Part shown: piece after piece, positions 34,273-42,800 of the stretch
How the letters are laid out: each line of letters starts with the position of its first letter
Position numbering within the stretch: the stretch's first letter is position 1
Assembly (NCBI GenBank): GCA_015068135.1
Contig: SVLB01000009.1
Coordinates: 1-62,569, forward strand
Direction: 5' to 3'
Origin: Oscillospiraceae bacterium
Lineage (GTDB): Bacteria; Bacillota; Clostridia; Oscillospirales; Oscillospiraceae
DNA: 62,569 nt
Program-made: the position numbers and the translations under genes
Notes under the pieces: model-generated
Databases searched by the model: none
Told to the model about the DNA's origin: nothing
What the model saw: only the letters and a program-made list of their open reading frames with translations

Positions 34273-35163
34273 ATGAATACGAAAAGGATGCTGTGGATCA
34301 GTGTTGGCAAGACGGTCTTAGGTACTGCGTTATTTGCTTTGGGACTGGACCTGTTTTTGCTGCCGAACGATCTGAATACCGGCGGTGTTTCCGGCATTGC
34401 AATGGTGGTTCGTCAGATGCTCAGCTGGCTTGGTAATCAGACGGTACTGGATTTGATCTCCATTGGTGTGATCACAGTGGCAATCAACCTGCCGCTGTTT
34501 GCCCTGGCAGGTATGAAGATCGGAAAGCGATTCTTTTGGGGATCTCTTTTGGGCATGACACTGCTGTCTGTTTTTATTGACGTTTTTTCTGGGATCCCCA
34601 TTCCGGATACGGAGCCCCTGGTGGGTGCGTTATATGGCGGCGTGGTTTGCGGATTGGGCGGCGGTTTGGTGTTTTCTTCCGGTTTTTCCACCGGCGGATC
34701 AGATATTGTGATCAGACTGCTGAAGAAAAAATGGCCCTTTGTTCCTTTGGGGATCTTTACCACTGCCTTTGATCTTATGATTGCTGTGATCACCGGTGTC
34801 GTCTTTGGGGATGTAAACAATGCTCTGTACTGTGGCGTGTCCATCTTTGTTACGGGACGTGTTGTGGATGCAGTGGTGTATAAGTTTGATTATTCCAAGG
34901 TTGCCATCATTGTTACCAGATTCCATGAGCAGATCGCTTACCGCCTGGGCGCGGAGCTGCACAGAGGTTCTACCTTCCTCCATGGTGAGGGAAGCTACAG
35001 CCACAAGGACACCATGGTGGTGCTTACGGCGGTGAAAAAACATCAGTTGGCGGAAATGAAGGAGATCGTGACCCAGGAGGATCCGGATGCCTTTATTATT
35101 GTCCAGGAGGCACACCAAGTCCTGGGTGATGGGTTTGCAAGATACTCCAAGGATGCATTGTGA
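34273..35163 (+). CDS. YitT-family membrane protein
   Basis: This 296-residue protein has five or six N-terminal membrane segments (YitT domain, with LPNDLNTGGVSGIAMV and SSGFSTGGSDIV) and a C-terminal soluble DUF2179 domain (SKVAIIVTRFHEQIA...GSTFLHGEGSYSHKDTMVV). Its physiological role is unknown. The ATG at 34273 is 8 bases after GGGAG. It follows the topoisomerase genes closely and may be read with them. Confidence 0.92.
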   Translation: MNTKRMLWISVGKTVLGTALFALGLDLFLLPNDLNTGGVSGIAMVVRQMLSWLGNQTVLDLISIGVITVAINLPLFALAGMKIGKRFFWGSLLGMTLLSVFIDVFSGIPIPDTEPLVGALYGGVVCGLGGGLVFSSGFSTGGSDIVIRLLKKKWPFVPLGIFTTAFDLMIAVITGVVFGDVNNALYCGVSIFVTGRVVDAVVYKFDYSKVAIIVTRFHEQIAYRLGAELHRGSTFLHGEGSYSHKDTMVVLTAVKKHQLAEMKEIVTQEDPDAFIIVQEAHQVLGDGFARYSKDAL

Positions 35164-35179
35164 GAAAGGAGGGGGTTCT

Positions 35180-36289
35180 ATGAAGAAGCTTTTGAGTGCA
35201 CTGTTTTGCTTAGTGATTTCGATTTTACTGTGTGGTTGCGATTTGTTTTCTCAGGGAAGCTATTACTCTGTAGAACCCCATACCGAAAGCGGAAATGCCG
35301 CATCTCCCGGTAAACAGACCGTTTCTGATTACGGTCAGCTTCGATCCGCGTTGTCCAGGCTGGTGGAAAACGGATCTCAGACGGGGATTTTGTATTTTTC
35401 CGATATCACCGAGGAACAAGCTGGGGAATATATGGAAAATGCAGTCTCCTATATTATGTGGAATCATCCCATCGGCGCCTATGCGGTGGAAGATATCCGC
35501 TATGATATTGGTGCCAATGCCGGCAAGAAGGCTATTGCCCTGACTGTATCCTATAGACACAGCAGGGGAGAGATCCTGCGGATCAAACGGGTGGCGGATG
35601 CCCAAGAGGCTATGGATCAAGTGATCGAAGCCTTGGTAGACTGTGATGAAACTGTGGTTTTTCGGATCCCTGAAATGGAACCCGTAGACTTTGTGCAAAA
35701 GATCCGTGACTACGTGGAAATGAATCCCGATCAGTGCATGGAGCTGCCTCAGGTAACGGTCAGCTATTATCCGGAAAAGGGAACGGAACGAGTCGTGGAG
35801 GTTGACTTTACCTATCAGACCAGCCGGGAGACTCTGCGTTCTATGCAAAAGACGGTGGAATCCATGTTCTCCTCGGCAGAGCTTTATGTGAGTGGGGATG
35901 CTACGGATCTGGAGAAGCTGTCTTTGCTCTATAGCTTCCTGATGGAACGGTTCGACTACACTCTCGATACTTCCATAACACCCTCCTACAGCCTTCTGCG
36001 TCACGGCGTAGGGGACAGCAAGGCCTTTGCCACAGTCTATGCTACTATGTGCCGTCGGGCCGGTGTGGACTGCCGGGTGGTCTCCGGCACCAGGGACGGA
36101 AATCCCTATTATTGGAATGTGTATTCCAATGAGGATGTGTGGTATCATATAGACCTTTTGGCATGCTCTGAACAGGCAGGCTTTTCCCTGAAGCATCCAT
36201 CTGAGCTTACGGGCTATGTATGGGACTTTTCCATCTATCCCCAGCATACCGAGGAAACCGTTCCCGATGAGACAGCGTTTACGGGCTAA
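35180..36289 (+). CDS. Lipoprotein with degenerate transglutaminase-like domain
   Basis: This 369-residue protein has a lipoprotein signal (ILLCGC) and a C-terminal domain with the transglutaminase-core pattern: LLRHGVGDSKAFATVYATMC, CRVVSGTRDG and WYHIDLLA. The usual Cys-His-Asp triad reads Ser280-Tyr311-Asp325, so it is probably non-catalytic, perhaps a binding module. The middle part (about 60-250) is unrecognised. The start follows AAAGGAGG. It lies 16 bases after the YitT gene. Confidence 0.8.
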   Translation: MKKLLSALFCLVISILLCGCDLFSQGSYYSVEPHTESGNAASPGKQTVSDYGQLRSALSRLVENGSQTGILYFSDITEEQAGEYMENAVSYIMWNHPIGAYAVEDIRYDIGANAGKKAIALTVSYRHSRGEILRIKRVADAQEAMDQVIEALVDCDETVVFRIPEMEPVDFVQKIRDYVEMNPDQCMELPQVTVSYYPEKGTERVVEVDFTYQTSRETLRSMQKTVESMFSSAELYVSGDATDLEKLSLLYSFLMERFDYTLDTSITPSYSLLRHGVGDSKAFATVYATMCRRAGVDCRVVSGTRDGNPYYWNVYSNEDVWYHIDLLACSEQAGFSLKHPSELTGYVWDFSIYPQHTEETVPDETAFTG

Positions 36290-36319
36290 AAAATATTTGG
36301 AAAAAAGTAAAATTAAGTC

Positions 36320-36347
36320 TTGACATTTTCTGAATATATGATATAAT
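36320..36347 (+). promoter_or_regulatory. Promoter of tRNA-Gly
   Basis: TTGACA, 16 bases, TATAAT, ending 12 bases before the tRNA. Confidence 0.85.
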
Positions 36348-36359
36348 CCATCTTGTTCC

Positions 36360-36435
36360 GCGGGTGTAGCTCATCTGGTAGAGCGCCACCTTGCCAAGGT
36401 GGAGGTAGCGAGTTCGAGCCTCGTCACCCGCTCCA
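36360..36435 (+). tRNA. tRNA-Gly (GCC anticodon)
   Basis: Cloverleaf by hand: acceptor GCGGGTG with CACCCGC; D arm GCTC/GAGC; anticodon stem CCACC/GGTGG around TTGCCAA, anticodon GCC; T arm GCGAG with the TTCGAGC loop; discriminator T; CCA encoded. The promoter and terminator flank it tightly, so it is a single-gene unit. Confidence 0.96.
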
Positions 36436-36473
36436 AAAAAAGACAGCTTTCGAAAGAAAGCTGTCTTTTTATT
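36436..36473 (+). terminator. Terminator after tRNA-Gly
   Basis: AAAGACAGCTTTC pairs with GAAAGCTGTCTTT around GAAA, followed by a T-run. Confidence 0.93.
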
Positions 36474-36509
36474 TGTCCATTTTAAGACCGTAGGTACTCT
36501 GCTTGACAT

Positions 36510-36546
36510 GATAAAATCGGCCTCTTCTTTCGAAGGAGGCCGATTT
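36510..36546 (-). terminator. Terminator after the DUF1653 gene
   Basis: AAATCGGCCTC pairs with GAGGCCGATTT; on the minus strand it is followed by TTTTAT. It lies just after the stop at 36550. Confidence 0.85.
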
Positions 36547-36549
36547 ATA

Positions 36550-36768
36550 CTATTCCTGATCTGAGATGGGGGAGAAACGAGGGCCATGATAGCCGGGCTT
36601 ATCCACGATCTCGCTCCACATGGCTGCAGGACGCACCCACAGCCCTTTTTCACCGTACAAGGCTCTGTATACTACCATAGGTTCCAGGGTCTCAGAATGG
36701 GACGCAACGCCTATGAGCTCGTATTCGTTGCCTTTGAAATGGCGATATCTTCCGGGCTTCAGTTCCAT
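36550..36768 (-). CDS. DUF1653 protein
   Basis: This 72-residue protein begins with the DUF1653 pattern LKPGRYRHFKGNEYELIGVA and continues SETLEPMVVYRALYGEKGLWVRP. Family members are small, cytoplasmic and uncharacterised. It starts 2 bases after the stop of the deacetylase-like gene, so the two form an operon. Confidence 0.9.
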   Translation of the reverse strand: MELKPGRYRHFKGNEYELIGVASHSETLEPMVVYRALYGEKGLWVRPAAMWSEIVDKPGYHGPRFSPISDQE

Positions 36769-36770
36769 GC

Positions 36771-38216
36771 TTATTCTCCGGAAATGTTTCCGCGGGCAGG
36801 ATCCAGCACCAAGGTGCCGTCAACGACCCCCTCGAACCAATCTGAATGATTCACAAGGTTTGCAGGTGTCAGCATTACACGGCCCAAACGAACATAGCCG
36901 TCACCGATCATGCACCAGGGGGCGCCATCGCTTTCACAGTAACCTACAAAGATCTTAAATCCGTTTTGGCTGAGAGCCTGGAACTTATCACCCATATAAG
37001 CAACATTGGGTTGCGCAATATCACCCTCACGGGCAAACACGAAGGTATCCAGTCCGCCAAGAATGGGAACGATCTCCTCGGTCCAGGCATTGAGATCCGT
37101 ATGAACCTCGTCCAGGGTCAGATTGCTGTAGGCCTTATCGTTATAGCAGAAGCAGGCCAGGTTATAACCGGAAGCCTTCAGATCATCGGCGATCTGCCGG
37201 ATCGTATCCAGCTGCTGTTCATAGGCGGCAGTGCCCATGGAGGTTTCCAGGGCGGGATCGGTGCGATAGCCGAACAGACCCTCATATCCGGTCAAGGCAA
37301 TGGTAGCCTTGGCACCTCGGTAGGAGAAGTCGGGATGCTCGGAAACGAACTGATCCAAAATGGGGATCATATCGTATGCGCCGACCTGAGTCTGACCATC
37401 GGCATCCACATATTCGCAGGCAATGTTACCGGATTCATCATACACAAGCTTGGAAGCAAAACCGGAACCGCCAGCATCGGGAATGTTGTCGTAGTCGCTG
37501 TCGATCAGGTAATTGGGATAGTTGACATTGGTCTGAGTCAGAAGCAAAGGCTTCTTTCCCTGGGGGAGGTACAAGGTTTTTGCCTCGTATACTGTGCCGT
37601 AGCCATCGCTGGAAGCGGGGGAGAGGATATCCTCCATAGAAACCAGGATGTAGCCGTTTTCGTAAAGCTGAGGCAGGATCTTGGTAAATTCGTCAGTGGT
37701 CAGGAAATTCTTCCGGAAGGAGTCGGAGAAGCTGTCGTCGTTGAAGGCCCGGTCGGGATCGGCAATGAGAAGCTGTACACAAAGATGCATAACTTCACCG
37801 GGATCGTTCCAGGGGACCATCTGACTGCGCTCCAGCACCAGCTGATCGTAAAGGGCGGCCATGTCTGCAAACTGCGGATCAGAAAGGTCACCGGTAAAGC
37901 TTTGCAGAGTGCGGATAGCATTGTCGTAATCTAAGATATCCGCATAAGCCTCGGCCCGGTACATGATATCGGCGGCCTCCTGCTGCAGCAGCTGTTCCTG
38001 ATCAATAGGTTCAGACTCCTTGGGCTTTGTTTCCGCAGAAGTATCGCTATCGTCGGAGGAGCCGAAAATGGCACCAAAGATCAAAACCAGGATCAGGACC
38101 AGGGCGGCACCCAAAATGATCACCGGCAAATAGGTTTCCTTAAAAACACGCATTTTGGAACGGGGTCTGCGTCGGGGATTGGTGGGACGCTGAGGCATAT
38201 TCTGCTGTTCGTCCAT
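36771..38216 (-). CDS. Membrane-anchored polysaccharide-deacetylase-like protein
   Basis: This 481-residue protein has a basic cytoplasmic N-terminus, one membrane segment (VIILGAALVLILVLIFGAIF), a helical TPR-like stretch (about 60-125) and a NodB-like extracellular domain. In relatives I recall, the first strand reads LSFDDVNYY-like; here it reads LLTQTNVNYPNYL, so the metal-binding Asp pair appears lost. The TIALTGYEGLFGYRT segment is characteristic of the subfamily. The start is the ATG at 38216 behind AGGTGG; longer upstream frames lack a site. It may be a non-catalytic surface protein. Confidence 0.78.
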   Translation of the reverse strand: MDEQQNMPQRPTNPRRRPRSKMRVFKETYLPVIILGAALVLILVLIFGAIFGSSDDSDTSAETKPKESEPIDQEQLLQQEAADIMYRAEAYADILDYDNAIRTLQSFTGDLSDPQFADMAALYDQLVLERSQMVPWNDPGEVMHLCVQLLIADPDRAFNDDSFSDSFRKNFLTTDEFTKILPQLYENGYILVSMEDILSPASSDGYGTVYEAKTLYLPQGKKPLLLTQTNVNYPNYLIDSDYDNIPDAGGSGFASKLVYDESGNIACEYVDADGQTQVGAYDMIPILDQFVSEHPDFSYRGAKATIALTGYEGLFGYRTDPALETSMGTAAYEQQLDTIRQIADDLKASGYNLACFCYNDKAYSNLTLDEVHTDLNAWTEEIVPILGGLDTFVFAREGDIAQPNVAYMGDKFQALSQNGFKIFVGYCESDGAPWCMIGDGYVRLGRVMLTPANLVNHSDWFEGVVDGTLVLDPARGNISGE

Positions 38217-38250
38217 ATTATATTCCACCTTTCTATATATCTTCTTTTCT

Positions 38251-38279
38251 ATTATATCCATATTGTAACCAAAATGCAA
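38251..38279 (-). promoter_or_regulatory. Promoter of the deacetylase-like gene
   Basis: On the minus strand: TTGCAT, 17 bases, TATAAT, about 35 bases before the start codon. Confidence 0.8.
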
Positions 38280-38359
38280 GAATTTTCCGATATTATGTAA
38301 ATACTTCTTTCAGAATGCAGTCATTAACTTTTCAATTCACTGAAATCCCATGGTTTTAC

Positions 38360-38388
38360 TTGCAAAAACGGGAAGCATGGAGTATGAT
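38360..38388 (+). promoter_or_regulatory. Promoter of luxS-mtnN
   Basis: TTGCAA, 17 bases, TATGAT. The spacer shares AAACGGGAA and ATG with the promoter at 22562-22590. Confidence 0.75.
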
Positions 38389-38416
38389 AGGGACAGAAAA
38401 AATCAGGGAGGTTACC

Positions 38417-38893
38417 ATGGAAAAGATCACAAGCTTTACCATTGATCATATCAAGCTGCAGCCCGGTGTCTATGTATCCCGGGTGGATGCCATAGGCTCA
38501 GAGTCTGTTACGACCTTTGATCTGCGCTTTACCAGTCCCAATGAGGAGCCGGTTTTGAATACTGCAGAGCTTCATGCCATTGAGCATTTGGCGGCTACTT
38601 ATCTGCGCAATGAACCCCAGTGGAAGGAAAAGGTTTTGTACTTTGGTCCCATGGGCTGTCGGACGGGCTTTTATCTGCTCCTTGCTGGGAAACTGGATTC
38701 CAAAGAGATCCTTCCATTACTGAAGGGCTGCTTTGCTTTTATTGCAGAGTATGAAGGAGCGATCCCCGGAGCCAGTGCAAGGGACTGCGGAAACTATTTG
38801 GATCTGAATCTGCCTATGGCAAAGTACTGGGCAAAGCGTTATCTGATACTTTTGGAGAACATTACCCCGGACCGTCTTGTGTACCCGGAATAA
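38417..38893 (+). CDS. luxS: S-ribosylhomocysteine lyase
   Basis: This 158-residue metalloenzyme splits S-ribosylhomocysteine into homocysteine and DPD, the precursor of autoinducer AI-2. The metal ligands are the two His of HAIEHLAAT and the Cys of ARDCGNY. The ATG at 38417 follows AGGGAGG; the frame continues upstream across the promoter. It is paired with mtnN, which makes its substrate. Confidence 0.97.
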   Translation: MEKITSFTIDHIKLQPGVYVSRVDAIGSESVTTFDLRFTSPNEEPVLNTAELHAIEHLAATYLRNEPQWKEKVLYFGPMGCRTGFYLLLAGKLDSKEILPLLKGCFAFIAEYEGAIPGASARDCGNYLDLNLPMAKYWAKRYLILLENITPDRLVYPE

Positions 38894-38905
38894 GGAGGAA
38901 AACAA

Positions 38906-39613
38906 ATGAAGCTTGGAATTATTGGCGCTATGACCGTAGAGGTGGAGACCCTCAAGGGTCAGATGCAGGATCTTCAGGTGATCAGCCGCGCCGGCATGGA
39001 ATTTTACGAGGGCACTTTGGAAGGACTTCCCGTTGTGGTAGTCGTTTGCGGTGTAGGCAAGGTCAATGCGGCCTTGTGTGTTCAGGTGCTATGTGACTGC
39101 TTTGGGGTGACCCATGTGCTCAATACCGGTGTAGCCGGCTCTTTGTGCAATGAACTGGATATCGGGGATTTTGTGATCAGCACCGATGCCATGTATCACG
39201 ATTTCGATTGCCACCCCATTAATGACAATTATGCGGTGGGCCAGGTGCCGGGGATCCCTGTACTCAGCTTTCCCGGCGACGAGCTGCTGAGGAAGACCGC
39301 CTGCAATGCCGCGGAAGCTGTCCATCCCGGTCATTGGCGGGAGGGCAGAGTGGCCAGTGGTGACCAGTTTATCTGCAGTCAGGCCCAAAAGGAGTATATC
39401 ATTCAGCACACCGGTGCGTTGTGCGCGGAAATGGAAGGTGCGGCAATCTCCCATGCCGCCTGGAGAAATCAGATCCCCGTGGTGGTGATCCGAGCGATTT
39501 CTGATAAGGCCGATGCCTCCTCCGAGATGGATTATCCCACCTTTGAAGCCATGGCCGCCAAACGCTGCGCCCAAGTGGTTCTGACCATGACAAAAGCCCT
39601 GGCAAGAGAATAG
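38906..39613 (+). CDS. mtnN: 5'-methylthioadenosine/S-adenosylhomocysteine nucleosidase
   Basis: This 235-residue enzyme removes adenine from S-adenosylhomocysteine and methylthioadenosine. Signatures are GIIGAMTVEVE, NTGVAGSL, the EMEGAAISHA substrate motif and the catalytic Asp in RAISDKAD. It begins 12 bases after luxS behind AAGGAGG. The two genes together give the LuxS route of the activated methyl cycle. Confidence 0.97.
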   Translation: MKLGIIGAMTVEVETLKGQMQDLQVISRAGMEFYEGTLEGLPVVVVVCGVGKVNAALCVQVLCDCFGVTHVLNTGVAGSLCNELDIGDFVISTDAMYHDFDCHPINDNYAVGQVPGIPVLSFPGDELLRKTACNAAEAVHPGHWREGRVASGDQFICSQAQKEYIIQHTGALCAEMEGAAISHAAWRNQIPVVVIRAISDKADASSEMDYPTFEAMAAKRCAQVVLTMTKALARE

Positions 39614-39652
39614 TTACGAATTACAAATTATAAATTATAAATTATAAATTTC
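39614..39652. repeat. A+T-rich inverted flank, left of the TIR gene
   Basis: AGTTACGAATTAC and tandem AAATTATA units directly after mtnN. The reverse complement of 43241-43265 (AGTTAAGAATTACGAGTTACG) matches its first part imperfectly. Confidence 0.5.
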
Positions 39653-39656
39653 CCTT

Positions 39657-39760
39657 CTGTCATCCCGAGCGAGCGTAAGCAAGTCGAGGGATCTTCGCAT
39701 TTGGTTTGCATTTGCAGTAAATTCAGTGCGAAGATCCCTCGACTACGCTCGGGATGACAG
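39657..39760. repeat. Long intergenic inverted repeat
   Basis: Arms of about 40 bases: CTGTCATCCCGAGCG and GTCGAGGGATCTTCGCA on the left, and TGCGAAGATCCCTCGAC with CGCTCGGGATGACAG on the right, enclosing about 25 bases. The type (TGTCATCCCGAGCG...) recalls dispersed intergenic repeats in many bacterial genomes. It could act as a terminator for the convergent mtnN and TIR genes; a T-rich tract follows on the plus strand. Confidence 0.85.
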
Positions 39761-39839
39761 CTTTATTTTTTATTTACTTTATACGCAGAATGACAGAAAA
39801 TCCGAACCCCTGAAAACAGACTTTGGAATACCAATAGGG

Positions 39840-42800
39840 TCAATAATCCTTTGCCTTGCCGCAATTGGAACACTTTTTCGAGAACAGTCCCTTCAGGGCA
39901 CCGCCGCAGTGTTGGCAAACCCCGGCTGCACGCCAGCTTGCCTGCTGCCCGGCTGCACGCCAGCTTGCCTGCTCCGCGGCCCACTTTTTCTTTTGCTCTT
40001 TCTCATTTGAAACCGCCTCTTGGATTTGTTTTGCGTGGTCGGCCTTAGTGCGAAAGATAATAGCAAATCTCCCGGCCTCGCTAAATTGCGGCTTTATGAC
40101 CATTTCTCCGGCTTCGTTGATGTAGCCCCATTTGCCGTTCTGCTCTACAGGAGCAAAACCGCTGGCGGCAAAGCTCCTGGCCGCGTTAAATTGCGGCTTT
40201 ATGACCATTTCTCCGGCTTCGTTGATGTAGCCCCATTTGCCGTTTTGCTCTACTTCTGCAATGCCATTGGCGGCAAAGCCATAGGTACCTTCAAATTGCG
40301 GCGGTATGACCATTTCCCCGGCTTCGTTGATATAGCCCCATTTGCCGTTTTGCTTTACAGGTGCAAGGCCGTTGTCGGCAAAGTCTCCGATATCATCGAA
40401 TTGCCCCGGCTCTATGAGTATTTCCCCGGCTTCGTTGATATAGCCCCGTTTGCCGTTTTGCTTTACTTGTGCAAGGCCGTTGGCGGCAAAGCTACGGATA
40501 CGATCAAATCGCGGCTCTATGAGTATTTCCCCGGCTTCGTTGATATAGCCATATTTGCCGTTTTGCTCTACTTGTGTAATGCCATTGGAGTAAAAGTCAT
40601 AGACAAAATCAAATCGCGGCTCTATGAGTATTTCACCAGCTTCGTTGATATAGCCATATTTGCCGTTTTGCGCTACTTTTGTAATGCCATTGGAGTTAAA
40701 GTCATAGACAAAATCAAATTGCGGCTTTATGACCATTTCCCCGGCTTCGTTGATACTGCCATATTTGTCGTTCTGCTTTACAAGCGCGAGACCGTTGGCG
40801 GCAAAGGGCCAAGCATAGTCAAATTGCGGCTTTATGACCATTTCCCCGGCTTTGTTGATATAGCCCCATTTGTCGTTCTGCTTTACACACGCGAGACCGT
40901 TGGCGGCAAAGGGCCAAGCATCGTCAAATTGCGGCTTTATGACCATTTCCCCGGCTTTGTTGATATAGCCCCATTTGTCGTTCAGCTTTACACACGCGAG
41001 GCCAAAGCCTGTGGCACCATCGAATTGCGGCTTTATGACCATTATCCCGGCTTCGTTGATATAGCCCCATTTGCCGTTTTGCTTTACAGGTGCAAGGCCG
41101 TTGGCGGCAAAGTCTCCGGCATCATCGAATTGCGGCTTTGTGACCATTTCCCTGGCCTTGTTGATATAGCCATATTTTCTGTTTACCTTTACACGCGCAA
41201 GGCCGTTGGCTGCAAAGTCATAGACACAATCAAATCGCGGCTTTATTTGCGGCTTTTTGACCATTTCTCCGGCTTCGTTGATGTAGCCCCATTTGCCGTT
41301 CTGCTCTACAGGAGCAAAACCGTCGTCGTCAAAACTCCGGGCATAATCAAATTGCGACTTTATGACCATTTCTCCGGTTTCGTTGATATAGCCCCATTTG
41401 CCGAGATTTTTTACGCATGCGAGGCCGTTGTGAGAAAAGTCTTCGCCTTCCTTAAATACGAGCCGTGTGACCACTGTTCCGGTTTCGTTAATATAGGAAT
41501 ATCCAATTATGAAGGGATATTTTACGCAAGCACGAAAAGTAAGAATATCGTTTTTGATGGACTCCAGCAAAGCATCCGCATCTTTATAACCGGACAATCT
41601 TTTCAGTAAACCATACGCTGCTTCCTTTTCCCCTTGGTCCAGGTATTTGATTGCACGATTATAATTTGTGTACTGCCGCTTGGCTTTCAGTTCCTCTGAT
41701 GCAAGTTGCCGTTCTTTTTCTTCCTGTTCTTTTCTCTGACGAGCTTCCTGTTCTTGTTTTTCGCGGGCAATCCTTTCTTCTTCCTGCTGGATTTGCTTTA
41801 TATGTTTTTTGACAGCGACCGTCACGCATTTTACCAGATATTTTTTGTGTGCCCGATCACGAATCTTCGTCAGCTGCTTTGCGGTTGCCGCATCGGAAAA
41901 GCGAATTGCCCGCTCAAAATCCTTATTGTCATGAATTTTCACAAAGTAATCGTCGATTTGCGCTGCATTGCTTAACTGCAAAGCAACCAAAACTTTGCCT
42001 AAGTAAGCACTGCCATCCTGGGGATTCTCGTCCAGCGCCCGTTCAAAATACTCATCCGCTCTTTTCCAGTCCTTATCCTCCAAAGAGAATTGTCCCCGCA
42101 TCACCATGGCGTTGGCGGTGGGCTGTTGCGTTACAGCAGTCGTTTCCTTTTGCTTGGGCAGCAGCTTCTGCACACCCCGGACGATATCCTGAACCGCTCC
42201 CATTTTATCCAGGTCCTGAGCCTGCAGACGGGCAAACTCCTCGGGCATATCGTAGGCATCGATGCCCTTGTAGCAGGGGATCAGGTGCTTGGATTTGTCC
42301 TGCGCCATCAGCTTCAGGAATCGGCTCCACTCGTTTTTTACCCAAACCGCATTGAAATACTCAAAATCCGTGCCGATGGCCAGCATGATCTTTGCGCTGT
42401 TTAAGGCCGCAAAAATATAAGGCTCATACTCCGTGCCCAGTTTATCCTCCAGGCTGATCCGGGAGAAGAATACCCGGTAGCCCTTATCGGTCAGGGCATC
42501 GTAGATATCCTGGGCCAAAACGGAATCCAATGTCCGTTTGCCGTTAAAATCGGTCTCTTTATAGCAGATAAACACATCATAGGGTTCTTCATTGGCAGAT
42601 ACCGCAATGATCCCCTTTCGGATCTCCTCGATGGCCTTGGCCTCCTCCCGGTAGAGCCGTCTTGCCATAATATCCGCGTATTCCTGGGCCAGCTCCACAT
42701 TAGGATCCTTCATCACGCTGTCAAAGCCGGAGCGGTGGCAGGTAGGAACCTTCTTGCCGGTGGCAGGATCGTCCACATACTCAATACCGTATTTGCACAG

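Noticed and set aside
38417..39613. luxS-mtnN as a specific quorum-sensing island
   Set aside because: No receptor or signalling genes are linked; the pair is explained by the activated methyl cycle.
40044..41504. Regular repeats that might suggest a CRISPR array
   Set aside because: Units are 105 bases, coding and contiguous, with no unique spacers.
40020..41609. A 529-codon plus-strand frame with repeats
   Set aside because: It is the antisense reading of the WG-repeat array, so its repeats follow from those of the TIR gene.
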